DNA from: JANXQG01 sp963709175
GTDB taxonomy: Bacteria > Planctomycetota > Planctomycetia > Pirellulales > Thermoguttaceae
DNA: 64,000 nt
Assembly (NCBI GenBank): GCA_963709175.1
Contig: CAVPVK010000012.1
Coordinates: 496,001-560,000, forward strand
Direction: 5' to 3'
In this document: positions 27,104 to 39,500 of the stretch, piece after piece
Layout of the letters: each line of letters begins with the position of its first letter
Numbering within the stretch: the stretch's first letter is position 1
Translations under genes and position numbers: made by a program
Notes under the pieces: generated by a model
What the model was told of the DNA's origin: nothing
Seen by the model: the letters and a program-made list of their open reading frames with translations, nothing else
Database searches by the model: none

Positions 27104-30100
27104 TGATTCGTAGGGATTCGCATGGTCTCGAGGGCGTTAGGGGCACACTGGCTTGCGTAGCCGTTTTTCTGCTCTTTTCCGCTCCGTCCGCCATGGGGCA
27201 GCAACTCACCTGGACCGGCAGCTCGACGGCGGCGTGGAACGATACCGACCTCAACTGGAATCCGTCGGGATCGTACTACGCGGACGGGTCGGCCGTGCTC
27301 TTCCCCAGTGGCGGGAGCAATACCACTATCACTATCCAACCTCAGGGGGTAGCGCCGCAAACGGTCACCTTCACCAACAACGCCTCGACGCCGTACACCT
27401 TCACCGGTGGAGCGATCGGCGACTACTCGCAACCGACAACGGTCACCCTGGCGGGGGCGGGGAGCGTGACCTTCAGCAACTCCAACAGCTATAGCGGGGG
27501 CACCACCGTCTCCGCCGGTACGTTGGTATCGGTTTCGGCGAACTCGCTGGGTACGGGTCCGATCACCCTTAGTGGCGGTGTGCTCGTAGTTCAAGGGGCG
27601 CCCTCGCTTCCGTCGCTCGGCGGCATCTCGCCCGCCCTCTGGCTCGACGCTTCCGATACGGCGAGCCTCACCATGAGCGGGGGCAATGTTACGGCATGGG
27701 CCAACCTGGGCACTGCGGGCGGCGCCGCCACGTTGAGCAGCGGCCGCACCGGGGCCACGGTGACCAGCAGCAATGCGGCTTTCAGCAACAAGCAGACGCT
27801 GTACTTCGGCGGCAATAGCACCTACGATATTCCCCAGGCTACGATGAATACCATCATCGGCGGCACGTCCTACACGATCTTCGCCGTTGAAGGCGTCGAC
27901 GCATCGGGCCAGCAATACTTCCTGGGAACGAACACCAGCAGTAACGATCAGGGCCTGCACTTCGGCTACCGATCCACCGCCGACTTCACGTCGGCCCAGT
28001 TCGGCGACGACCTGGACTGGAGTCCCACCAGTTTCACGAATACCCCCGGCACCGAGGTGGCGCGGCTCTGGGCCAGCCAGGAAGACACTGCTGGGGCGGG
28101 CCGGACCATTTATTACGAGGGCACTGCGGTAGCGAACAACACCGGGCAGCTAACTCCCCTTACCGTCGTCAGCAACGGCATCGTCGGTGCGGGATACAGC
28201 TATAACTCTCCGTACAACGGCGACCTCGCTGAGATCCTGATTTACAGCAGCGCCCTGTCTCAGCGCCAACATCGCCGCCGTCGACAGCTATCTCACGAGC
28301 AAGTGGCTCGGTGGCACCAGTGCTGGTGCTACCGCGAGCTACAGCAATCCGCTTTCCGTCACGGCCCCCTCGGGTCTCAATGTTAACGGCACGCTCGGCT
28401 TTGCCAGCCTTTCTCTCGCCAGCGCACTGCACGTCAGCGGCACGGGCAGCCCGACGTTTTCCATCGTCGGCAGCACAACCATCGCGGGCTCAGCCACTCT
28501 GAACGTCGATTCGGGCGTAACCGTCGTTCTTCCCAGCCTCTCGGACAGCGGCACTGCAGCGACACTCGTCACCGCCGGAAGCGGGTCCGTGGTGCTTAGC
28601 GGACAGAATACGTTCACCACCGGCACGGCGTTCCAGGTCAACGGCGGGAAGCTGGTGGTAATCGGGCAGGCCTATTCGTCTTACACCGGGGCAACGGGCC
28701 CGCTGGGCAGCCAGCCGGTCTCCTTGAGCAACGGCACGCTGGTTCTGTCCTTGGGGACCAATTCGTCCAATCCCTCGACGTTTGACATGACGGCCGGTAA
28801 CCTGGTCACGCTGCTTTCGGGGACCAACTCGATCATCGCCAGCCCGGGGCCGGAAACGAGCCTCGCGCTGGCCGGCGGCACGGTGAACCTGGCCGCCAGC
28901 GGCGGCTCGGTGGGCATCCCGGCCGGCCAGAGGCTGAACCTGGGGGCCAGCGGCGGCTATACCCTCACCATCGATCCGGGCCTGCAGTTCAGCAACAGCG
29001 GCACGATCTCGGCGGGACCCGGCGCGATCAGCCTAGCCGCCGCCAACCTGCTGCTCGCCGGGACGTTAAGCGCGGCCAGCGGCGGCACGCTCACGCTCGG
29101 CGATCCGGTGAGCAGCGGCTACTACGCCCCGGCTGCCGGTGGGACCGTGGTTCTGAGCGATACCACGGTCGGTTACTCCGGGACCCTGGCGAACCTGGCG
29201 CCGTTGGCCGGCGGCACCCTGGTGATCGCCGACAATGTCACGGCAGGCACCCTGACTATCAAGGGCGGGGCCTACGAGGCCACCAATAGCCAGTCCTTCG
29301 GACCCGCGATGCTGTCGTTGGACGGCGGCACGCTCGCCGCCGCCACGGCCCTGACGGGCAGCAACGCCATCGGCAATGTCCTTACCTTGGCCACCAGCGG
29401 CGCCGGCAGCCGCACGCTTAACTTCGGCGGAAGCTCCATGCTGCAGTTAAGTTCCCCGCTGGTCCTGAGCGGCACGACCACGATCAACGATCCCGGCGGC
29501 GTGGGAATCCTCTCCGGCGTGATCAGCGGCTCCGGGCTGTTGAGCCTCTCCGGCAGCCCCACGCTCACCAATGCCAACACCTACAGCGGCGGCACGAAGC
29601 TCAACAGCGGGGAAGTGGTAATTTCCTACAACCAAAACCTTCGGCACCGGAACCATTAACTTCAACAACGGCGAGTTGGAAGCTAGCAGTTTTTTGGCCG
29701 GGGCTAGCGCCCTTACCAACGCCTGGTCGATCAGCAAGGGCTCGGCGGCCTATTTTGGGGCCAGCAGCGGCACGGACAGCATCCAGCTTACCGGCAACGC
29801 GGCGTTGCCGGCTTCGAACACCGAGTATATCCACATCACCAATCCCGGCCTGACAGTCACGCTTTCCGGTCTGATCTCCGGCAACAGCAATCTCACCCGC
29901 GGCAGCGACGCCGCTGGTCAGGTCAACGGCACGCTGGTGCTGAACAACGCCGGCAACACCTTCCAGAATTTCCAGTTGCAGAGCCTGGGCGGTGCGGTGG
30001 ACGTGCAGGGCGCCAGTACGCTCCCCGCCGGGGCGACGGGCAACAATATCACCAGCGGCCCGCTTGGAACGAAGACCATTACCCTGGGCAGCACGAACTC

Positions 30101-33100
30101 GGGCTCGATCGCCCTGGAAAACAGTTCGCCCGTAGCGGTCACGCTGGGCAATACGCTGCAGATCGAGGACCCGTGCAGCTTTATCAGCGTCTCTGGCCTG
30201 ACATTTGCGGGGGCGGTGACGCTGGCCGGGTCGGGCCAGGGCAGCAGCAACAACCACATTATCGACTTCTCGGTGGGGGCCAACAGCAACATCGCCTTCA
30301 CCGGCCAGATCAGCGGCGTGGATGGCGTCAACCTCCGTTCGGGTTCCGGCGTCGGGGGCCTGACGCTGAGCGGTTCCAACACATACACCGGCGCGACCTC
30401 GATCACCATGGGCACGCTGATCCTGGGCGGCAACGCCCCAGCGGGGGCGGCGGGTGTGCTGGGCAATGCCTCCAGTCCGGTGACTATTGGCGACGCCAAC
30501 TCGGCGGGCAACGCGGCCGCCCTGGTTACTAACGGCGATTACACGATAGCCCGGCCGATCACCGTCAACTCCACGGCGGGACCCGCGACGCTGGGCACGA
30601 TTGCCACGGGCACTTCGACCTACAGCGGGGCCATCGTCTTGGACAACAGCGCCATGCTCAGCGCCCCGGCCGGCGGTTCGGCAATCTTCACCGGGCCAAT
30701 CACGGGGACGAGCGGCATCACGGCGGCGGCGGCGACCGGCGGAAACGTCAGCCTGGCGGCCACGGCCGCCAATCAAGACACGTACAGCGGCGCGACGACG
30801 GTGGCCAGTGGCCAATTGACCTTGGACTACGGCCTGATGACGCCTTCGGGCGGCACGGTGGGTGGCATGCTCCCCGATTCGCCGGTCGTGCTTAGCGGAG
30901 GCACGCTGGCCTTCAAGGGCAATGCCGCGGCGGCGGTCAACGAAACGCTGCTGTCGACCCAGGTGGCGGCGCCGGGCTCGGCGGTGGTCGTTGCCAGCAG
31001 CGGTGCCGGGCTGACGGTCAATTTAGGGTCGATAACCGGCAGCGGCGGCGTGCTGGACCTGCCGGTGAGCAGCGCGACCTTCACCACCACGAACCCCAAC
31101 AGCAACGGCATCCTGGGCGGCTACCTGACGGTCAATGGCTACCAGGGCTGGGCGGCCAACAACGGCAGCAATACGATCGCCGCCCTGTCCAGCTACAATA
31201 CCGACGACTACTCGTCGCCGGGCAACAACGTGGACGTGACGAACTTTGCCCTGACGCCCTCGGGCACGGTCAACAGCCTGCGGTTCAACCAGGCGACGGG
31301 CGGCACGCTGGCCCTCAGCGGGGAGTTGATGCTGGCCAGTGGGGGCATTCTCGTCACGCCCAATGTGGGCCCGCACAACGTGGCCATCAGCGGCGGGGTC
31401 CTCACGGCCTCGGGCACGACGAGCACTAACGCGCTGGCCGACGTGGTAGTGGTGCAGGGGAACACGGCTGCGCCGTTGACGATCGGCGCGAATATCACCA
31501 ACAACGGCACGGTATCCATCGGCCTCACCAAGGGCGGTCCCGGGGAGTTGGTCTTGACCGGCTCGAACACCTTCACCGGTCCGATCAGCGTTAGCGCCGG
31601 CACGTTGCAAATGGGGGACGGCACGCCGGGCCACGACACCCTGCTGGCGGGCAATATTGCCAACAACGGCACGGTCATCGTCAACCTCAACGGCAACCAG
31701 ACCTACGGCGGCACGATCAGCGGCGGCGGCAACGTGGTCAAGGGCGGCCCGGGCACGCTCGCGCTGAGTGCCATGGAGACTTACGGCGGCGCCACTCTTA
31801 TCAAGGGAGGCGTGCTGCAACTCGTTCCCGGCAGCGGTGCCGGCAACATCGGCATTCAGTTCGTCGGCAATACCGGGAGCGCGGTGACCGGTTCGGCTGG
31901 CGTCGTTCCCATGAGCAATTGGAACAGTTTTTTCAATTACGACACCGCCACCAATTTCACGAACATAGCCCTCGTCGATTCCTCCAACTCCGCCACAACG
32001 GCAAGGCTCACCACCAGTGGGGTCGCGGGCAGCGGCCCATCGAACAGCAGCAACCAGTTGTTGAGCAGCTACATTTGGGTCAACAACAACAACACCATGA
32101 CCGCGACGATCAGCGGCATACCGTACCGCAGCTACAACCTTTACGCGTACACGTGCGATTCTACCTCCGGGTATAGTGAAGAGATGACGCTGGCCGGCAG
32201 AACTTATTACTTCAGCCCCGCGCAATCGCCGACAACTTACTCGCAGATTACCAATACGACGCCGGGCACGTATCAGGTGGGCGACTACGTCGTGGCAAGC
32301 GAATTGAGCGGCAGCAGCCAGACGATTTCGGTGCAAGGCGTCGGCACCCAGTTCGGGAGCTTCGCCGGCTTCGAGATCGTCAACGCCGCGCTTGGCTCCA
32401 ATCTGCCTGCAACCACGCCGCTGACGATTGCCACGGGCGGCACGCTGGATTTGGGCGGCGCGAACCAGCAGATTGCCTCGCTTGCCGACTACACGCTTGG
32501 CAGCGGCGGCAGCATCATCAACAGCAACACTACTGCTGCAGCGACCCTGAGTTTCAGCGCCAGCGGCGGCGCGACCACCTTCAGCGGCACGATCAGCGGC
32601 GCCCAAGGGCCGCTCAGCGTGGTGATGAGCGGCGCCGGCACGCAGGTCCTCAACGGCTCGCTGCTAGGCTCCGGCAGCCTGAGCGTCACTTCCGGCATGC
32701 TGGTCCTCGGCGCCGCCAACCCCATGGTGGGCGTCACCACGGTCACCGGCGGGACGCTGCAGATCAATAATTCCCTGGCCCTGGAAGGCCAGACGCTGGA
32801 CGTCAACGTCTCCGATACGAGCGTGTTGAGCATCGCCAGCAGCGCGCTCGCCCTGGGCGGGCTGATGGGAACGCGGAGCCTGGCCCTGCCGGCCATCCCC
32901 CTGACCATCGGCGGCAACGGGGCTTCGACCAGCTACTCCGGCAACTTGAGCGGGGTCCTCTCGCTGACCAAGAGCGGCAGCGGCACGCTCTACCTGGGCG
33001 GCTCCAACAGCTACGCCAGCACGATAGTCGCCGCCGGGACCTTGGAACCGGCCGCCGCGGCCGCGCTGCCCAACTACGCCACGGCGGGCGCGGTGACCGT

Positions 33101-36100
33101 CGCATTCGGGGCCAACCTCGTGCTGCCCACGGGCAACGGCACAATCGGCTGGAGCGGCAGCCAACTCAGCACCGTGTTGGCCAGCGTCTCCTGGTCCAGC
33201 GGCGCGGGCTTGGGCCTCGACACGAGCAGCGGAAACCAGACCTACTCGGGCACTATCAGCCCGCCGCTGGTCTTGACAAAGCTAGGGAACAACACGCTCA
33301 CGCTCAGCGGCACCAACACCTATAGCGGCGGCACCAATGTTAACGGCGGCGGGCTTGTCGCCAGCAGCGACGCCGCCCTGGGCAGCGGGCCTTTGAGCGT
33401 GGCCGCCACGGCCACGGTGAACTTCCTCTCCGCCAACCCGACCATCGGCGGGCTGGCCGGGGCGGGCAGCGTCGTGCTGGGCAACACGGCCGCCTCCACG
33501 CCCACGAATTTGATCGTCAACAGCGGGCTCCCCTCGACCTTCTCCGGGACGATTTCCGAGGCCCAAGGCCCCAGCACGCTGGTCAAGTCGGGGCCCAGCA
33601 CGTTGACCCTCGGCGGAACCAACTCCTATACCGGCGGCACCACGGTGCAGCAAGGCACGTTGGTGGCTGCCAACCAAAACGCCCTGGGCACGGGCGGCGT
33701 GCTGCTCAGCGGCGGGGCCCTTTCCTTGGCCCCGGTCAACCAGGTGAGCGGTTTTTCCTCGCTGCAGCTTAACGGGAGTGCCACGAGTGCCACGGTGGCC
33801 AATGGCGTGCTCACCTTGACCGATGGCGTCAGCCCCGAGGCCCGCAGCGCCTTCACGCAGACCGCGGTGCCGATCACCAACGCCGCCGGTTTCACGGCCA
33901 GCTTTGTCTACACTTCCAGCGGCAGCACGCCCGGCGATGGCGCAACCTTCACCATCCAGAACGATAACAACGGGGCCATGGCCCTGGGCGGCACGGGCAC
34001 CGGCTTGGGCTACGCGGGCATCAACAATGGCGGGGCCGTGGCCCTCAATCTCGCCTACATTTACAGTTCCACCAGCGCTAGCATCGTGGCGGGGACGGCG
34101 TTCTGGCCGGGCAGTCCGCCCAACCCCCCGTCGTACCTCCCCACGCTGCCCGTCGACCTCACCAGCGGCCACCCGATCCTGGTCAACCTGGCCTACAACG
34201 GCGCGGCCGGCGTGTTGACCGAGAGTTTCACCGACCAGACCACGTTGCAGAGATTCAGCACGACCTTCACGGGCATCAATTTCGAGGGCCTGCTGGGGGG
34301 CCAGTCAGGATTCGTCGGTTTCACCGGCAGCACGGGCGACGGCAATTCGGTGCAGACCATCTCCAACTTCCAGTTTACCGACCCCGCCCTGGCGAACATC
34401 CCCTACGCCAATCCGATTACGGTGGCCGCCGCCGGCGAGTTGAATCTCAGTTCGCCCATATCGGCCAGCGCCGCGGTGAGCAGCGTCACCCTCAACGCCG
34501 GGGCCGTGCTGAGCATCACGCGGAGCGGGGCGGTGAACCCCAACGCCGCCTACCAGATCACCGCCGGTTCGGTGGCCCTGGCCGGCAACTCGGCCACCGT
34601 CAACGTGACCAACAACGGCAGCGGCCTGGGCAGCTTCGCGGTGGCCTCGTTGAGCGGCAACGGCACGCTGGTCAAGACGGGGGCGGGGGCCCTGGTGCTC
34701 ACCGCCGCCAATCCCTTCAGCGGGCCGATCGTGGTTGATGCCGGCGCGCTGGTGGCGGCCGACGGGGCCAAAGACGCCTCCGGCTCGGCGACGGGCAGCG
34801 GGCCGGTGACCCTCAACGGCGGCGTGCTGGCCAGCGATCCGGGCGTGGGCGGCACGGTCGGCGGCAGCGTGGTATCCGGCAGCGGGGCCAATGCCATCGC
34901 CCCCGGCGGCATCGGCGCGGCCAACACCCTGACGATCGACGGCAGCCTGACGATCAATAGCCTCTCGACGCTGGACTTCGACCTCAGCGGGGCATCGGCC
35001 AGCCTGCTGGAGGTGGAGGGCGACCTGGTCTTCTCCGGCACGGGCAAGACCAGTCTGGCCTTCGCCGGGACCGGCCGGCAGGTGCCTTATACGCTGGCGA
35101 CCTTCCCCAGCGGCAGTTCCGTGAGCCTGGGCGACTTCAGCGCCCCGGCGGGCTACGTGCTGCAGCTCAGCGCCACGAGCCTGCGGTTGACCGCGGCCCC
35201 AGCGGTGACGACGGGCACGCCGACCTGGACTTTGACCTCCAGTGGGAGTTGGACCGTGGGCGGCAACTGGAGCAGCGGCTCGCCGCCCAGCGGCGTGGGC
35301 CAGGCGGCGATCGTGGGGGCGGGCACGGCCGTGCCCTTGACGATCGACCTCGACGGCCCGCAGACGGTGGGCCAGTTGACCTTGGCCAACACGAGCAACG
35401 CCAGCACGGGCTACACGCTGGCGGCCGGTTCGGGCGGCACGCTGACGATGAACAACAGCGGCGGCACGGCCGCTACGGCGGAGATCCTGGTGACCAGCGG
35501 CACACATGGGATATCCGCGCCGGTGGTTTTGGCGGAGAGCCTGGCGGTGGTGGCCTCCGCGGGCACGACGCTCGATATCAGCGGCGCCATTGGCCAGTCG
35601 GCCGCCGGCGCGGCGCTGTCGCTTGTCGGCGACGGTACGTTGATCCTTGGCGGCAGCGACAGCTTTACCGGCGGCACGACGGTTTCCGGTGGCACGCTGA
35701 TCGCCCTGACGTCCGCCGCCTTGCCCGACGGGACGAGCTTGACCGTCGGGGCGGGCGGGACGTTGGATTTCGATCCCATGGCCAGTGCCGCCCCGCTGCT
35801 CAGCGGCGCGGCCGCTTCCGCAGGCAGCATGACGGCCGTTCCCGAACCGTCAGCGCTAGCCCTGTTGGCGGCGGCGTTGTTCGCCGCCGCCGCGGCACGG
35901 TGGAGCCAAGTGAGATTGGCCGCAAGGCGGGGAAGAGAAAGTACTATGGCGTCAGCCATCGACCCCGCGATGAATCGCTCGGCTATGCTCAAAGACCCCG
36001 CCGTGGCAATGATGCCTGCAGCGGTTCAAGATCGTTGGAATGGTCTGCTTCCGAAAACGGGTTCGCAGACACATGGGTCAACAACCCGCTTTTTCACAAG

Positions 36101-36260
36101 TGATCGTGCGTTCAATGTCGAAATCGCGCTTAAGGGAGTGGAAGCACGATATGGAACGAGACTCAATGACAACGCCCAAGGTCATTGCCGGCGTACTACG
36201 GACGTAAAGTTATATATAACAATGTGTTATGACATTATCACCGCCCCAACTAGGGAATAA
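27103..36260 (+). CDS. Giant surface protein A: beta-strand-repeat (PATR) protein with PEP-CTERM signal, two frameshifts
   Basis: Bridged length is about 3050 residues. The GTG start (27103) is set by homology with gene B. Signal peptide: ACVAVFLLFSAPSAMGQ. The body is made of autotransporter-associated beta-strand repeats, each with a Gly/Ser/Thr-rich NTYSGGTTVSAGTL-type motif, expected to form a long beta-helix. Inserted modules: LamG-like at about 27595-28330, a cassette absent from B at about 31760-32390, and an L-type lectin-like beta-sandwich at about 33780-34380. The end is AVPEPSALALLAAALFAAAAARW, a PEP-CTERM signal for exosortase sorting; there is no C-terminal outer-membrane barrel. 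Frameshifts: one extra base at about 28260 and another at about 29640; the frame goes 1, 2, 3. About 110 residues of unrelated sequence follow the sorting signal before the stop. Function is probably adhesion or envelope matrix. Confidence 0.8.
28652..31755 (+). repeat. Duplicated block 1, copy in gene A
   Basis: Nearly identical to 37862-40964 in gene B. The offset changes from 9210 to 9209 across A's frameshift at about 29640, so A carries one extra base there, and to 9212 after a diverged patch at about 30992-31040. Confidence 0.85.
32981..35780 (+). repeat. Duplicated block 2, copy in gene A
   Basis: Matches 42316-45115 in gene B at constant offset 9335 at every point compared, so there is no sign of net indels in 2.8 kb. 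It includes the lectin-like module and most of the C-terminal beta-helix. Confidence 0.85.
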
Positions 36261-36477
36261 TAACTGCGATTCTTGAGAAAAATCTGCGCCAAATTATTGC
36301 GGAAAATTTAGTATTGTGTTAGGCTAGGGTTAATTGTCGCAATTCCGAATTCTCCGGATTTGCGCCGTATATAGGAGCCACCAGGCTAGTTTCGTTTGGG
36401 ATTAGTTTCGGACAATGTTCAATCGCGCCGGCGAACATTTTTCGAATGGGTTTCGTCCTCGTTTTCAAGGAGTTAGC

Positions 36478-36537
36478 GGGGCATCGTCCATGTTTCGCGA
36501 GAGACTCTTAGGGTTTATCTGGAACGGGAGTTTGCTG
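36478..36537 (+). promoter_or_regulatory. Leader of gene B conserved with gene A
   Basis: GGGGCATCGTCCATG from 36478 and AACGGGAGTTTGCTGTGATTC at the start codon match the leader of gene A. The rest of the A-B gap (36261-36477) is AT-richer and holds no gene that I can see. Confidence 0.55.
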
Positions 36538-39500
36538 TGATTCTCAGGAATTCGCACCGTCTAGCGAACGTAATAGCCGCACTGGCTTGCGCAGCGGCTT
36601 TCCCGGCTTTTTTTGTTGTGCCAGCCAGCGGGCAACAACTTACCTGGACCGGCAGCGCGACGGCCGCATGGAACAATACCGATGCCAATTGGAATCCGTC
36701 GGGAACCTACTACTCCGACGGGTCGGCCGTGCTCTTCACCAGCGGCGGGAGCAATGCCAATATCACTGTCCAATCTCAGGGGGTAGCGCCGCAAACGGTC
36801 ACCTTCACCAACAACGCCTCGACGCCGTACACCTTCACCGGTGGAGCGATCGGCGACTACTCGCAACCGACAACGGTCACCCTTGCGGGAGCGGGGAGCG
36901 TGACGTTCAGCAACTCGAACACCTATAGCGGCGGGACTACCATTTCGGCCGGCACCTTGGCGTCCGGCCCCTATGGAGTCGGCTCCGGCCCAATCAACTT
37001 GGCGGGGGGAACGTTCGCGCCGGGTGCCGGTTCGGTCGGTGGTTCGGGGTTGAATCTGACCATGTACTCGGCCATTCCGCCGGTGACCGGCACCGGCGCC
37101 GGCACAATTACCGTGTCGTCCAGCCTCAATACTTGGCTGGCCGCCCAGACTCCCGCCCTCGTTACCACCACCGCCGCGGTAGGCGGCGTCAACTTCCCGG
37201 ATAACACCAACGGAAACGCCTTCACGAGCATCGGCTACAGCGGCGCGTCTAATTACACGGCGATTCTCACCGGTTACATGTACCTTCCGCAAGGCCCGTC
37301 GTATTTTTCGACCAGCAGCGACGACGGCAGCGCCCTGTACATCGGCGGCACACTGGTCGTCAACAACGATTACGTCCAGCCGCCGGTGCTCAGGACTGGC
37401 AGCATCACGGAGCCCGCCGCGGGCTATTATCCGATTGAAATCGCCTACTATCAGGTAGGCGGCGGCGCTGCCTTGCTGGCCTACTCCGACACCACCGGCA
37501 CGAACCTGCTGACCAACAGTGAACTCCACCTCTCGTTGCCGGTGATGACCTTCGCCAACAACGTGGTGGTCAGCGGCAATTCGACGCTGGCCCTAAGCAA
37601 CCAGATTGCGGTCCAATTCCCCTCGCTGACGATCGGGGCCAGCGGCGCGAGCACCCTGAACGTAACCGGCGGGCCGAACACGGTCAGCTTCGCCGCCACC
37701 ACGGTCGCCAACTCGCCCGTCTTCAATGCGCAGGGCGCAACGTGCTCGACTTGGGGGCGGTTTCCGGCACGTCGGGCTTCAGCGTCAGCGGCAGCGGTGC
37801 CGTCGTGCTCTCGGCGGGCGTTGGCAGCTTCACCGGCACGGCCACTGTCAACGGCGGCAACCTGGTGGTGATCGGGCAGGCCTATTCGTCTTACACCGGG
37901 GCAACGGGCCCGCTGGGCAGCCAGCCGGTCTCCTTGGGCAACGGCACGCTGATTCTGTCCTTGGGGACCAATTCGTCCAATCCCTCGACGTTTGACATGA
38001 CGGCCGGCAACCTGGTCACGCTGCTTACGGGGGCCAACTCGATCATCGCCAGCCCGGGGCCGGAAACGAGCCTCGCGCTTGCCGGCGGCACGGTGAACCT
38101 GGCGGCCAGCGGCGGCTCGGTGGGCATCCCGGCCGGCCAGAGGCTGAACCTGGGGGCCAGCGGCGGCTATACCCTCACCATCGATCCGGGCCTGCAGTTC
38201 AGCAACAGCGGCACGATCTCGGCCGGACCCGGCGCGATCAGCCTTGCGGCCGCCAACCTGCTGCTTGCCGGGACCTTAAGCGCAGCCAGCGGCGGCACTC
38301 TCACGCTCAGCGATCCCATGAGCGGCGGCTACTACGCCCCCGCTGCCGGTGGGACCGTGATTTTGAGCGATACCACGGTCGGTTACTCCGGGACCCTGGC
38401 GAACCTGGCGCCGTTGGCCGGCGGCACCCTGGTGATCGCCGACAATGTCACGGCAGGCACCCTGACTATCAAGGGCGGGGCCTACGAGGCCACCAATAGC
38501 CTGTCCTTCGGACCCACGGTGTTGTCGTTGGACGGCGGCACGCTCGCCGCCGCCACGGCCCTGACGGGCAGCAACGCCATCGGCAATGTCCTTACCTTGA
38601 CCACCAGCGGCGCCGGCAGCCGTACGCTTAACTTCGGCGGCAGCTCCATGCTGCAGTTAAGTGCCCCGCTGGTCCTGAGCGGTACGACCACGATCAACGA
38701 TCCCGGCGGCGTGGGAATCCTCTCCGGCGTGATCAGCGGCTCCGGGCTGTTGAGCCTCTCCGGCAGCCCCACCCTTACCAATGCCAACACCTACGGCGGC
38801 GGCACGAAGCTCAACAGCGGGGAAGTGGTAATTTCCTACGACCAGAGTTTCGGCACGGGAAGCATCAACTTCAACAACGGCGGCATCGAGGCCGCCAGTC
38901 TCTTGGCCGGCGCCAGTGCCCTTACCAACGCCTGGTCGATCAGCAAGGGCTCGGCGGCCTATTTTGGCGCCAGCAGCGGCACGGACAGCATCCAGCTTAC
39001 CGGCAACGCGGCGTTGCCGGCTTCGAACACCGAGTATATCCACATCACCAATCCCGGCCTGACGGTCACGCTTTCCGGTCTGATCTCCGGCAACAGCAAT
39101 CTCACCCGCGGCAGCGACGCCGCTGGCCAGGTCAACGGCACGCTGGTGCTGAACAACGCCGGCAACACCTTCCAGAATTTCCAGTTGCAGAGCCTGGGCG
39201 GGGCGGTGGACGTGCAGGGCGCCAGTACGCTCCCCGCCGGGGCGACGGGCAACAGTATTACCAGCGGCCCGCTGGGAACGAAGACGATTACCCTGGGCAG
39301 CACGAACTCGGGCTCGATCGCCCTGGAAAACAGTTCGCCCGTAGCGGTCACGCTGGGCAATACGCTGCAGATCGAGGACCCGTGCAGCTTTATCAGCGTC
39401 TCTGGCCTGACGTTTGCGGGGGCGGTGACGCTGACCGGGTCGGGCCAGGGCAGCAGCAACAACCACATTATCGACTTCTCGGTGGGGGCCAACAGCAACA

